Assembly (NCBI GenBank): GCA_916610825.1
Contig: OU744447.1
Location: forward strand, 9,655,751-9,719,750
Length of the DNA: 64,000 nt
Source: Haliclystus octoradiatus
Taxonomy: Eukaryota > Cnidaria > Staurozoa > Stauromedusae > Haliclystidae
Reading direction: 5' to 3'
Below are positions 23,901 to 46,289 of the stretch, in pieces (the first letter of the stretch is position 1; every line of letters starts with the position of its first letter). Position numbers and translations under genes: made by a program. Below the pieces are notes generated by a model. The model searched no databases and was not told where the DNA came from. It saw only the letters and a program-made list of their open reading frames with translations.

Positions 23901-26900
23901 AACAGCCATCTATGAGATGTTGATAGATTGACTATTATACGCAGGTGACCTTTATATACAGGGTCAATTCAATAGAAAATACAACCTAGCAATAGCGACC
24001 ATTATAAACAGGTGGCAGCTGTATAGACGTGACCGTTATAAGATGTTTGACTGTATTGAAATAAATTACTTTAATTTTTTACACATGATAGTTGTCTATA
24101 GTGGTCAATCTATCTAGATGTTGTAGGTGGTTGTTACAAATAGGTTTCACAATACCTATTTCCCAGACAATATTCCTTAATTACCTGAGCACCAGCTTCC
24201 ACTTGGGCAACCAAATAATCAATGATGACATTTGTTATAGAATTCAACAACCTTGTGCTTTCCATTTCATGACAATATAACCATTTTTTTGATTTTGAAA
24301 ATGTTTTTGATGATCCGCCTTCTATCATATAGGCCATAAGAGTCCACTTGAAAAAAAAGCATAATTCTAAGTAATTAATGACATAAATACCGTAAGTAGT
24401 TGAGACAGTATTGTCCGAAAAAACCCAGCAACCAGGCAACTAGGTTTCCGGAAGGCTGGCCAAAATTCACAAGAAAATCAATTCGTTTCATTTTTCTTCT
24501 CAAAGTCAGAGAAACGACAATATTGTAAGGAACATTTTAATTGAAATGTTTACAAAAGGTTTTTGAATAAAAAAGTCAGGTTTACGGATTGAAAAAAATA
24601 TTTGTCTGGCCCTGATCAAAAGTACGAAGGGGTCGAAGTACGAAGATGCCATGGTTAGAAGTGTTATCATTCTGAAGAAATAATCAGACAAATTAATACA
24701 CTTGGGTCTGTGGCGGATAACCCATCCTATTGACCACTGTCTACGAGGCACTCCACATTCTGAACTTAGAACTAGGGTTTAGCTTACAGGATCAAAATGA
24801 GAATATACCTTGACTGATCTATAAGTACTGCCTTGATACGCCGCAATTTGACGAGTGGTAAGCGGGACTTATATCCTTCGTACAGTGCTGTGCAGGATTC
24901 TGCACAACGGCATTCTGTTTGATCCTATTGTTCTGGCAAATTATCACGCAATTGATGTACAAGGAAAGACGGGGTGCAACATTACGTAAATTAATGAAAG
25001 ATGCAACATGCAAGTGTAGTGGTTTGTTTGTTGTCATGTATATATTGTAACTTCCGTTTATCTCTACATGTAAATAATCACAAATAATCAACTGTAATAT
25101 GTAATTTCTCTCTTTCTATGTCAACCTTTGTAGAGTCAACATCTATTAATTATAATCACATACAAAACTCTACACAAGCCAAAATAAAATGAATTAAAAC
25201 TATATGGAAATTTATATTTATAACATCAAGTCGATTAACTGATGCTTGTAGAAAATTGAATGAAAGATGAAGAACTTATCTCAACATCATCATTCAAAAT
25301 ACAGATGGTGAAATTATCTGTAAATGTTTTTACCTATCAGGATTGTTATTGTGTCATTGGGAATGCTTTGGTAGTACCATCAAAAATTAAGCAGTTCCAC
25401 GTGTACAAGAACAAGGGAAACATTTATTCAGAATATAGCAACCTTCAAGTGTAATGTTTATCATTTCTACAATGAATCATATTTCAGCCTGTATTTTGAT
25501 CTCCAATGAGCGCTCAAAAAATTTGCAGTAAACAGGAGTGTTTGATAAATCAATGAATCGCCAGAATCAGTAAGTTAGAATAATAAAATCAGTTATCCAG
25601 TTAATCAGCTTCAATACCCTGACATATATAGACAAAAAGTGATTCAAGACACTTTCTCTGCTAAATAATTTTAGCAGATTTGAAAATTTCAGGCGCTAAT
25701 ATATTTTACGATTTGTTCGCTGTTGTCTGTTGACACCCTGGAACACTGAGATAAACCTCCGTCATCGACGAGATTTTGTTGGCGGTTTCTTTGTTTTCGA
25801 AACAATAGAATTTCCAAAGGACACAAGTCTCACTTACAAACATATCAGAATCGTCATAGTAAAAAGGGCAAGTCAAGTATATGCCTAACCTATTTACCAG
25901 AGCAAAATTTTAAGGCCTTGAAATGGATATTTAAGCCAAGGGCACAATAGACATTCCAGAATTGCATTAGATTAATACTGGATTAATATACCTTAGCTTC
26001 TAGCCATGTTAACTGTGGACTAGATTTTTTTAAATAATTTAATACTACAAATAACTACTCACAGGGGCACCAGAAAAACCAATTAAAGGAACCTTTCCTT
26101 CTAGCTTGTGTCGTGTTAAAGTGATGGCGTCCATCACATAACCAAGTTCTTTCTTAACGTCAACATCTGTCTTGAGTTTCTATAGATTTAAAGTGATATG
26201 AAATCAGTTAGTTACGTTTATACTGATATGGATTTATTTTTGCATTTATCATTTAACAGCAAACCGGGTAAGCTAAGGCATTGATCACCCGGGTGGTTGG
26301 GTAGTGTTTGTTGGAGTGTGTGAGACTTTATGAGTTTAACGACTGGATGACTTCCTCACGCCAACTGATAGTGCTCCTGCCAGGGATTGAACCAGAGACA
26401 TTGTGAGACGAGGTCCAACACCCTAACCACTATCACTGAGACCCCACCACTATCTAATGATATGGTAGATAATTAGATAGTAGTCTAGTCAAATAGTTGA
26501 AATTGATATATAAAGTATGTGAATCAAATCACTCACAATAATTTTCACTTACAGCAATATCCTCAGGTGTGTCTAACGGATTTGGAAAATGAGGACCCTG
26601 TAATTGTAAATGAATAAATACCTCATGAGGTGAAATAAATAGCAAGTTAGATGAAATATTGTGATATAGAGTTTACATTAAAGATGTGCGATTGTGAACC
26701 GAATCTAAACTACTTTCAATCGGATTAATTTGCACCTTTTGGATCAGATCAAAATATGCGGATTAAAGTCGAATTTCGAGAAAATGCTTACAGTGTATTG
26801 TTTTTGTTGTTATCACTGATGTTAACAACATTTATTAATCTTGTTAATTTGCATGACATTAATCAGACTGATGGCTCTATTATCTACCGAAGTCGTATGT

Positions 26901-29900
26901 TGAGGTAAATACCGGTAAGAGAGCCTTGAGGTCTGATAATTCTCAATGTCCTGCGAAATAACAAGTTTGATGATTGTTTTATTATTCATCACATTGAAAT
27001 AATTATGCAAGGAAACAAAAAGTTTGAACATGACAAACCTTCGTCTTTTGTATCTGTTTCATTTTTTACGGACAAGATATTGTTCAAACACTGCAAAAGA
27101 TTGTTTAATGATCCGTGACATTGTGCACTTTGTATTCCTTATATTTAACAATCAAATGACATTTAACAATCGTGTCTCCCACATTTGCAAAACATCTTTT
27201 TACCATGTGCGCAACCTGTCTAAACTTAGAAAGTACCTTAGGAGAGAATCTGCAGAAATTGTTGTTCATGCTTTTATCACAATGAAACTGGATTACAAAA
27301 ACTTATGGAGACCGGGCCTTTTTAGTATTCGCACCGATGATATGGAATAAACTACCTTTGGAACTGAAAAAACCTGCACTAGTTTGTTAATATTTAAAAA
27401 GAGTTTGAAGGCTCACCTTTTTAATGAATTTTTAAAAAACTGTAGGCCTATATAATTATAATTATATAATAGTTTTGTATTTTAATGATCTAGTATTTTA
27501 ACTCTGTATATCTATTTTTAACTTAGTATTTAAATTTGTGATTCAAGTCTTAGATGTGACGTAATACATAGGGGAGGGGTAATAGGTCTGATTGAAGCTA
27601 TTATTGCCTCAATTACGTGGAATCGAAGCTAAATTACCCCTGTATTTATTACATCACATCATCGAACATTAAGAATTATCTGCATTCTATTAGTTAAGAT
27701 CATAATGGAGTTTGAAATCTCGATTAATAATAACAACATTTATCGCATAACTTGATCAAACCATGTTAGGCATATAGCTATTTTGATTATGACAGAGGTA
27801 TGGCAAAATTACTATCAGCCATCCTCAGGGTCCGACAAAATGTTTTACCTTCGGCAAACCTCAACTTTTTAGATGAACGTTTGAGTGATTTTACTGACAT
27901 AAAATCATGAAATCCAAATTTTATTTTTATATTTTTCTAATAATTTTAATTTATGTATTCAGCATTATGCCTTTTCCTTCTGAATTTTGCTAGCCTTCCG
28001 CAAACCAGGTTTCCAAGTTTCCGAACTTTGTCGGACCCTGGCCATCCTCTATAATCAGTCAAATTGCAACATTTAAAATCTGATTGGATTAATTTTTACA
28101 GTCCCGTGGAAAAAAGCTCCAAGCTTATCGGGTGCTGAATAAATGATGATGATGATCTTGAAATTTTCGGGTTGGATTACAGATGGTTTGTATCTGTGGT
28201 CAATTTCCAAAAATCCAATCTGGCGCACACCTTCAGTTTACTTAGACTTTAGACTCATAAATACCTTTCCAGTAATCATTTCTACTTCCATGCCAAGTGC
28301 CTATATAAATACAATAAACATGAACATTCATTATTATATAATTTAAAGGTAGGATCAACAATAACATGGGCACAGAAAGTTTGTAAATGATTAAAGTTTT
28401 GTAGCTTATTACATACATATTATTTTTCTGCTAAATTTCTTTATTGTGACCAGGCTCCGACAAAAGGTTCAGCCTCCTGAATTCTTTTGTTGATGTTTGA
28501 CCATCAAATCTTATCTTGGCCTATACAACATACATCAGGCCTATAATGGAGTCATCAACACCAGTTTGGAGCCCAACACTGATCAAAGACATCAAAGTCG
28601 TTGAAAGAGTTCAAAGATTCTTCACAAGATGGTTATGTAAAAGACCCCGGATAGAATATAATTCGTACGAACACCGTCTAATCATATTAAACTTAGAATC
28701 GTTAGAGTATCGTTGTCTTTATTTTGATCTTTGCATGTGCAACAAACTATTGAACAATCTTGTCGACATGCCATTTGAAACATTTTTTATTATTGATAAC
28801 AACCCTTACAACACCCGCGGACACTCTAAAAAGCTTAAACATTTAACACCAAACCCATTGTACCAATTTAAACGTAATTTTTTTTCATTTCGTGTTGTAA
28901 ATATGTGGAATGTATTACCAGAAAATGTTGTAAATTCAATGTCTCTAAATCTATTTAAATGTCGTTTAAAAGAGGTAAATCTAAGCAAATTTTGTAAATG
29001 TTTTAAAAAAGGTTTTATGTAGGTGCTTTTCGAAGCCATTATTAGCCTAATTTCATAACTACATATGAATTGAAATGAAGTGAAAAAAAAAAAAAAAAAT
29101 CATAAAAATATGAAATTTCTTCTGAATTTGCTCTAACCTTCTGGAATCTAAGGAACCTAATTTTGTCGAATCCTGATTTTTGTGAAACAAACAACTCTCT
29201 TAGTAGTGTAGGCTTAGGGCCTTAGGCTATCAATTTTGAGGATGAACTTTTCTGTGAGTAAATATAATGTACAAAAGGTTTGAGAAACAGATTTCAGTTT
29301 CAAGGCAATCCACGATCCATAAAATGGAAGTCACTTAAGGCAGCAGGCAGATTTAGAGAACAGTACGATTACTGTAGGAATAATTTTTAACTTGCACAAA
29401 AATCAGAATTTGGAACATTTTCAGGCTTTTTTCTGAATTCATAACCGTCATATACAGTCAAAGCATACTGCATGTTCAAATCGATGCTGAAGTCATGGCC
29501 AAATGAATTTTCTAATTCGCCAACATTGATAGGAAGTTGTCATTTATTTGCCAACATCTCGGACGTGGCCAAATGAATGTAGCCATTAAACAGTTGGATG
29601 TTGACTGAAAATCATGGGGATATGATCAATTTATCTGGATTTCAATAGCGGCTGATATGATATCTGCAGGATTAATAAGTAATGTAGTGTAGACAATGTC
29701 GCCCTACCGAAGGCACCCGTACCACTCCTCTATTTCTAGAGGAGTGTCTTTTTTTGCTAAGAGCAATTATTTTAAACGCTCTTTACTGATCTCAGCCGCG
29801 ACACTACAGATCAATTTCAACAGATTTCATGGCAGATAGGTCTTGACTGTCAATGCGCAACGATGTGCCGCAGCTACTCACAATACAATTCCCTCTGAAC

Positions 29901-32620
29901 CATTCCATCTGGATAATTTAGATAAAGTCAAGGCTGAGTTGACCTTAAGGGATCTCCTCTGACTTTAAGAAGGATTTGACCGTCAAATTACTGTCCTTGT
30001 ACAAAACAATTTGACTGCGCCTTGCAAATTGGTTCATGGGCACTTTATATGAGAATAAAATCCGCCTTAGGTTGTGGGCACATAATCTGCCTATGCCAAT
30101 GTTATTGAAGAATATTAAAAACATGAGCATCAGGTAATATTTGTTACTAGCCTGTGGAATGACCAAGATATCAGAGAAAATAATAGATCCATCCAAACAG
30201 AATCTTCTGATTGGCTGAAATGTATAAAAATCAAAACAGACATTAAAAGTCAACTTTACTAGTGCACAGTTGATAACTCAGTGGTAGAGTGCCTGCGTCA
30301 CACCCGGGAGACCATGGTTCGGTTCTTCGAAACAAGTATTTTTGTAATATTTATTATTCTTCCTCTCAGAAATTTAGAAACGATTAACAACAATCTATTA
30401 CATTAATCTTTTTATGTATTCTTCAGACTTCTCTAAAATTTGAGGGTACAGGCCCGAATGGGAAATCACAATTTTGGTATTACTTTCAAGACACAAATAA
30501 TTCTTTCTACCCTCAATAAAAAGTAACTTTACTTACTTTTTACCCTCATAAAGCCGGTAAAATTAATGCTCTTCCACATATTTCCTATAGCTTGCTTGCA
30601 TCACAGCTTGCGTGCATTCTAACATGGTGTTGATGTGATTATCTTACAAATTAATGTTCCTATGGCCTTATTGATAAGTTAAAATTTTACTACTCCTTCT
30701 ATCACTTGGATAGCACAAAAGAGTCACAATAAGGTATAATACAGTTTTTATACTTTTGGATGTGCAAGACTGCTCTTTAAATTGTGTCTCGACGGCGAAA
30801 TTGTAATCCTTTCAAGTTCTGATTCTTGGCACACTTACAAAACAGTGTAGGCTGTGATCCTACTCAGGGTTCAATAAAATAAAAGCAGAAGACAAATAAT
30901 TTGATTTTCTTTTCTTTAGAAGTTAAAAGTGAAAAGATGCATTTGTATTAGGCCTATACTTTATGACAATAAACGGACAATAATTCCTATTAAAATAAAA
31001 GCTGTGAAAACATTTAATGATTTAATCAATCAAAAAATTAGAATCCCGAAAATTGTTTTATCGGACATTAATCCTAGGTCTACTGTTATTGCATGTTGCT
31101 ATGCACAAAATAAAGACCTGTTGAAGACATCAATACAATAGATGAAATTTGTATGTGTATATTTATGTATTGTGGCATGTGTTTAAATGGGAATGTCATA
31201 ACACTATTGCTGTGCTTATGAATATTTGTTGTGTGAATGGTCAAAAAAAAAAATTATTATCGATTAGTTTTGACATGGTTTTGACTACCATAATCATTTT
31301 GTTTACTTAAGTGGTAACTAAATGTGGTCATCATATCATAAAAATCATATTCATAGTTTTTTGCATAATTTATGATTTTTGTTAATTGAAAGCTTATGAG
31401 AGAATTTACGTGTACAAAAAATAAGCGTCATCTGAAAACTGTCAACAAAGAGCAGTATATGTATTACAGTGTAACACGCTTAAGCGCAAGTCAAAATTGC
31501 CAATGGTTTTCATTGCATTTATCCGAAATTGTTTAACAGGTTTCAAAGCCAGGTTGCAGACAAGCGGGAATTTCACTTATCCAAATTGCACATAAGTGGG
31601 TTACACTGTATGTAATAATGCAGGCCTAACGATTAGATGACAAGACTTTTTTAACAGGGTGGTTGGTTAGTTTGTTAGGTTACATCTTTATATTGTCAAG
31701 ACCTGCAGAAAGGATCGACGTTGACTACGCATCAATACCGACCCATAAGCGATAATAGCTAGGGGCTTAGATTGTGCAATATTTTAATCAGATTCGTTCG
31801 TATTTCTCTATCCTTTTTTCCATTCAAATTCTTTCTAAGTTGGTTGGCCAATTAAACCTTCAAAACAACCTTTGCAAATCAATTTGGGCATTTTGGATAT
31901 CTGGATTCACTTTCTATCAATAAATCTTGAAGGCAGCTGACATCTGATTCACGTTGAACATGATATAATTTCAAGATAAAGTGACTGGTTTCAAATAACC
32001 TAATTATGATTGTTTTCCATATAGTATACTGGTAATTTATCTAAATATAAATATGACGACAATGTCACAATATGAGACAGGCATGTAAACAATAAGAATG
32101 AATTTCTATTTCGGAAATACAAATACATAAATACAATAAAATTAAAGTACTAGTATCAAAGCTAGTCTATCAATTGCAAGTAGTCTACGTAGCCAAACCA
32201 GGATGGCTAAACTGAAAAACTTGGTAATGCAAACAATAAACAAATAAGACCTTTCAATTTTTGATAAGATCTTATCTTGTACAAACTCACCTGCAAAGTC
32301 ACCTCGCAAGCAAGCTCTGGTGTTTGACAAATTTCAAAGAAGCTATGCTTTTTCCGCATTTCACGAAATTCTGTAAAGATAAATTTTATGAGCTGAAATC
32401 ACCAGGCAGGCAGAGCAAACACTGAGAAATTTTCCAGGCAGCTGTAAAACAGGTTTTAGAACCAGTCAGCAATTACAAACTTACCAGGTAAATACCGTCC
32501 AGCCTGTCTCATTACCCAAACTGGGACATAATCTGTTGTTTCACCTCTAGCTGCTTTCAGTAGAGTATCGTTTAATAAAGGTGGAAATTCATTATGAGTT
32601 GCTCCATTTTCATTCGCCAT
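20942..32620 (-). CDS. UROD: Uroporphyrinogen decarboxylase
   Basis: Cytosolic haem-pathway enzyme that removes four acetate carboxyls from uroporphyrinogen III to give coproporphyrinogen III. Eleven exons: 32620-32485, 32370-32291, 30214-30152, 28300-28265, 26597-26553, 26179-26063, 24346-24185, 23522-23400, 22838-22738, 21852-21789, 21118-20942. The joined frame is 367 aa, the length of the human enzyme. Active-site signatures are intact: [25 protein letters not shown] (catalytic Asp), [12 protein letters not shown] (Tyr), VFESHAEIL (Ser) and [13 protein letters not shown] (His). The start ATG sits in AAAGATGGCGAA, a YY1-like context. Intron 3 appears to use a GC donor. Introns hold MITEs, SINEs and LINE pieces but no exon is damaged, so the gene should be functional. 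Confidence 0.96.
21257..21534. mobile_element. Two adjacent copies of the 177-bp MITE
   Basis: A truncated copy (21257-21356) abuts a full copy (21358-21534, TA-flanked, starting CAGTGAAACCTGCATATAAC). The second seems to have landed in a TA of the first. Confidence 0.7.
21937..22196 (-). mobile_element. tRNA-derived SINE, family A
   Basis: On minus it starts GGGATTGCTCAGATGGCAGA, an A-box-like head, then GTTGAAATCCC as B box. The body matches 4135-4495 and 29690-29965. Confidence 0.65.
22884..23220. repeat. Diverged copy of the fold-back arm
   Basis: Shares CTAAACTGTAATTAACATC, GTAACATCCTCAAA and CTTTGTTGACC with the left arm of 3721-4921, in a UROD intron. Confidence 0.6.
23879..24153. 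mobile_element. Worn 177-bp MITE plus a partial inverted copy
   Basis: 23879-24053 is a near full-length copy flanked by TA. 24086-24153 repeats part of it in the other orientation (TAGTTGTCTATAGTGGTCAA). Confidence 0.6.
24420..24620. repeat. Decayed hAT-type MITE copy
   Basis: GGTTTCCGGAAGGCTGGCC and the following tract match 2783-2920; ends TTTGTCTGGCCCTG. Confidence 0.45.
24621..26062. other. UROD intron sequence, nothing recognised
   Basis: About 1.4 kb between identified repeats and the exon at 26063. Short open frames only, without recognisable domains. Confidence 0.4.
26262..26452 (-). mobile_element. tRNA-derived SINE, family B
   Basis: On minus: GATAGTGGTTAGGGTGTTGG resembles an A box and CTGGTTCAATCCC a B box. 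The tail is shared with 43796-43952. Confidence 0.65.
26800..27740. repeat. Interspersed repeat split by a LINE fragment
   Basis: Left part (to about 27020) and right part (from about 27590) match the continuous copy at 42640-43020, for example AAGTTTGATGATTG and GAATTATCTGCATT. Confidence 0.6.
27020..27450 (+). pseudogene. LINE reverse transcriptase fragment (CR1/L2-like) with internal deletion
   Basis: Encodes [37 protein letters not shown] and TMKLDY, then jumps to a C-terminal [14 protein letters not shown] and [17 protein letters not shown] tail in another frame. The catalytic core is absent. Confidence 0.65.
27826..28040. mobile_element. hAT-type MITE with perfect target duplication
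   Basis: Inverted ends CAGGGTCCGACAAAA and TTTGTCGGACCCTG, flanked by identical GCCATCCT at 27818-27825 and 28041-28048. Best-preserved member of the family. Confidence 0.85.
28451..29175. mobile_element. hAT-type MITE interrupted by a LINE
   Basis: Left end CAGGCTCCGACAAAAGG, right end TTTTGTCGAATCCTG; the middle is the LINE fragment at about 28505-29100. Confidence 0.6.
28516..29022 (+). pseudogene. LINE reverse transcriptase C-terminal fragment
   Basis: Landmarks [47 protein letters not shown] and [10 protein letters not shown], followed by an A-rich tail at 29082-29099. Same region of the protein as 12847-13551. A 5'-truncated, dead insertion in the intron between UROD exons 3 and 4, on the strand opposite the gene. 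Confidence 0.8.
29690..29965 (-). mobile_element. tRNA-derived SINE, family A
   Basis: Close match to 4135-4440 over GCCCTACCGAAGGCACCCGT through GCCGCAGCTACTCACAAT. Confidence 0.65.
30268..30330 (+). repeat. tRNA-like sequence
   Basis: GATAACTCAGTGGTAGAGTG resembles an A box and GGTTCGGTTC a B box. No good acceptor-stem pairing, so probably a SINE head or tRNA pseudogene. Confidence 0.4.
30331..31466. other. UROD intron 2, unassigned part
   Basis: AT-rich sequence with one 70-codon open frame that resembles nothing I know. No repeat recognised apart from those listed. Confidence 0.35.
31467..31608. mobile_element. 142-bp MITE, TA-flanked
   Basis: CAGTGTAACACGCTTAAGCG at the left pairs with CATAAGTGGGTTACACTG at the right; TA on each side. 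Tc1/mariner-type signature, different family from the 177-bp MITE. Confidence 0.7.
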
Positions 32621-32624
32621 CTTT
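32611..32624 (-). promoter_or_regulatory. YY1-like motif over the UROD start codon
   Basis: Reads AAAGATGGCGAAT on minus, close to the AAnATGGCGGC consensus. Such sites overlap start codons of many housekeeping genes. Confidence 0.4.
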
Positions 32625-33612
32625 GTGAGATAGTCCGATGTTAACTTACAACACTGAAGGAAAAGTTTGGCAAATGAAGCGGAACTGTTCAGTCCTTGGA
32701 AAATATAACCTTTTCAGGATTCAATACAGGCCACCACAAATAGGTATTTTGAATTGCTTCTTTTGAAGTTCTGTCTAAATAATGTAGAGTGTGGCATACA
32801 ATGTTTGTAAAAACATTTTATGGCACGTGAACGTAAAAGAAGGGGCAAGGATATAACTAGTAAAAGTGTGATCAACGTAGCCAATCAGACTTAGCAGGAG
32901 ACCAGTTAATAACCAATCATGTTGGTGATTGGATTTGAATATTGAATAGGGGAAACCCATAGATTTATAAGGAGTCAGGGAAAACTACAATAATCATGAT
33001 GGAATAGTCATTATAACTCATTTTACTTTGTTAGTTCTAACAATGAAATGGATTTTATTACTTCAAAGTCCAAAACGACCAAACAAAGTACATTTTAAAC
33101 GACCAGATTTATTTGTCATTTTAACACTCAGACCATTAGGGGGCAATGCTTACTCTCAACAGGGGGCAATTTTAAAGATGAGTTTGAGTTATAGGGGGGC
33201 TATGCAAAGGCCTGTAATGAGAAAGCGGTAGGCATATGTTTTATATCTCAAATTTTGTGAAATATTGCGACATAACATTTACAGGAACAAGAACTCAATA
33301 ATGGAATTAAATTTATAAAATAAAACAAGGGCTCACAAAAATATAGCATATTTTTAATGTTTATTATGAAACTTTTGGATCTAATCGAATTGAGCCTCAG
33401 ATCGGATTTCAGCTAGTTTGTAAAACTTCATACCTCAATTGATCAATCTCCCGAAAATCCGATCTGACACAAATTTCTAATCCACATAATAACCGATCTT
33501 CGACGTTCACATGGCATAACTGTCCGCGATTGCCATGAAAAGTTCAGAGTAATCAAAAAATGCAAAAATCGATTCGATTGCCTTTTTTGTTGTTGTTGTG
33601 ATTTTCATTCAC
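32621..33612. other. UROD upstream region
   Basis: Intergenic DNA likely to contain the UROD promoter. No TATA box or repeat family recognised. Confidence 0.4.
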
Positions 33613-33830
33613 TTAAATTACAAGTGAAAGTGGCAAGTTATGGCTGTTCATTTTACAAACAGCACTTACTGAATGCCCTTTACTAAAATACTTACAAAAA
33701 TTTGATAGATCTAACAATTTACATTTACATTTAAACATTATTAACGAAAATGATAATGCTACATCTGCTGGAAGACTGTTCCACGGCTTTATAATACAGG
33801 AGGAGAAAAAGTTTCTCCTAAATTCGTATG
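33613..33830 (-). pseudogene. LINE C-terminal relic
   Basis: Encodes YEFRRNFFSSCIIKPWNSL then LIMFKCKCKLLDLSNFCKYF, the extreme C-terminus of the same LINE group as 28516-29022. It abuts a Penelope-like fragment. Confidence 0.6.
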
Positions 33831-34230
33831 AATTTTGATTATTTGTTTCTTTGATTGATTGCCTTATCCATGAAATGGTTGCGATTCGGCAGATCAAGCC
33901 TACACTCAATTAGCCTGCGGTACAGACCGCGATTCATTCACGAAAGAATAGGATACATAATAATAACACTCAATACAGTCAATACACAATCAGACTCTTT
34001 GAAATCCCCGCTCTTTGTTTAAATTTTTCAGCACTCTTTGTTAAAAACTTTTACGCCGTATGATTTGTATTATGCTAATTAGCAATTTTCTCTCTATAGA
34101 TTTTGTAAATTTCCATTATCACTCTTCTGCCTGACGATGTTATTATGAAGATAACGAAATATTGCCAATCATATCTCTTTTATCGCTGTCATTTATCTCA
34201 AATTTAATAAATAAGAATTCATCAAACACA
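33830..34230 (+). mobile_element. Penelope-like element, 3' end
   Basis: CLIHEMVAIRQIKPTL matches the tail of the GIY-YIG domain seen at 41840-41900. It is followed by a non-coding 3' region sharing TTTTATCGCTGTCATTT with 42059-42075. It is broken at 33903 by a TAGCCTGC terminal fragment (ACAGACCGCGATTC). A hammerhead-like core lies at 34131-34160. Confidence 0.6.
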
Positions 34231-34519
34231 ATAATTTGAGAGAAATACCTAACTCCAGATAAAGAAAACAATAATGTCTCTTGAATTGCTGATTTTTTTA
34301 GGAAAACTCTGCGCAAAATTTCCTTTCAACCTAAACAAAATTTTTCTCTATTCCTTTTTGTTGGTATGTGTAGATTAAATATCAGTTTTGAAACTATAGG
34401 TTGAATTTTAATTTTTTATATATTATTTTCAATCCTTGTAATAAAAAGGAAGTTATATATGAGGACAATAAAACCAGAATAAATAAATAATTACAATGCA
34501 TCATATATAAGATTATAAA

Positions 34520-45251
<10,732 letters not shown>

Positions 45252-46289
45252 GATTATTGTTATAAATCTTGCAGAGACTCAATTTGCCATTCAATGTCAG
45301 CAGAAGAGTAAGTGTAGTATGGATGATATATGTGTATAATATTGTGTAATCGCAGTCCTGAAAAGGAAAGCTTGTCGCTCAATGTTTTCATTTAAATTCT
45401 TACCAAACAGCAGCGGAATAGTCGAAGGGAAACGCTAACGTTTTATACCACAACAATGCAAATAAATTAAATAGTAAAACAACAGAAAATTGCACTTCGA
45501 AAAGTGTCTACTTCTTATCTTCGCGCGCCATGTTTTGTGCTGATTAATTTTATTTGTTCAGACTGCAGGTGGCATGGATCCAAGTGAAGTGAAATTAATA
45601 AACAATTAGCAATCACTTACTCAATCAATTAGCGACATTAGCCAATCGAAACGTCGAAATAAATATTGAATTCTAAATTCATTGTTTGAATATTTGAGGT
45701 GCCAACTTCTCCACTAATCAATGTATTAATGATTAACTTTACGAAATGTATCCTTCCTGACAAAGAAGAAAAAACTATTTGAATTATATGCTTTGAAGGA
45801 ATTTGCTAAAATTTGTTTGGTTAGGATGCATGAGGACACATGAGAACCATGCTCATAGCCTGCGTCCAGACTAAAACGTTTCTGATTCCTTCAGAAACGT
45901 TTTAGTTTGGACGCAGGATACATGCATACTATCAATCATGAATAAAATATTATTATACTTTGTTTTGAAAAGAAGCACCATCATGGACGTCAGAGAAGGG
46001 GGCAAGTGGGTGACTGCCCCTTCTGTCTTTGAGGTAAGGGGTAAGCAGGGGGCAAGAAGGCCATATTTTTTGCATTATATACGTTAGCGCACTTCAGATA
46101 GTGAATCCAACATCAACGCAGATAATGTTTGTTTTCAACAAATATGGTAACATTACCTTTATCAGTCACAAAAACCAAACCATTAAAATAAATTATCAAA
46201 TTCATTCCAAATAGATTTTGTAGTGATACATTTGTACTTAATGATAAATTTGTAGGATTTTAATTTAATATATATTCTAAAAGAAGCAT
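45252..46289. other. Kelch-gene 5' region and intergenic DNA up to EMC2
   Basis: Contains a YY1-like AAACATGGCGCGCG on minus near 45530, a likely kelch-gene promoter or 5' non-coding exon, and the hairpin at 45856-45920. The rest is unremarkable. Confidence 0.4.
45856..45920. repeat. 65-bp TAGCCTGC hairpin
   Basis: TAGCCTGCGTCCAGACTAAA through CGTTTCTGA pairs with CAGAAACG...TTTGGACGCAGGATA around a 6-nt loop, with only a few mismatches. Confidence 0.8.

Noticed and set aside
30929..31141. 70-codon ORF in UROD intron 2
   Set aside because: No recognisable domain, AT-rich composition expected of chance frames.
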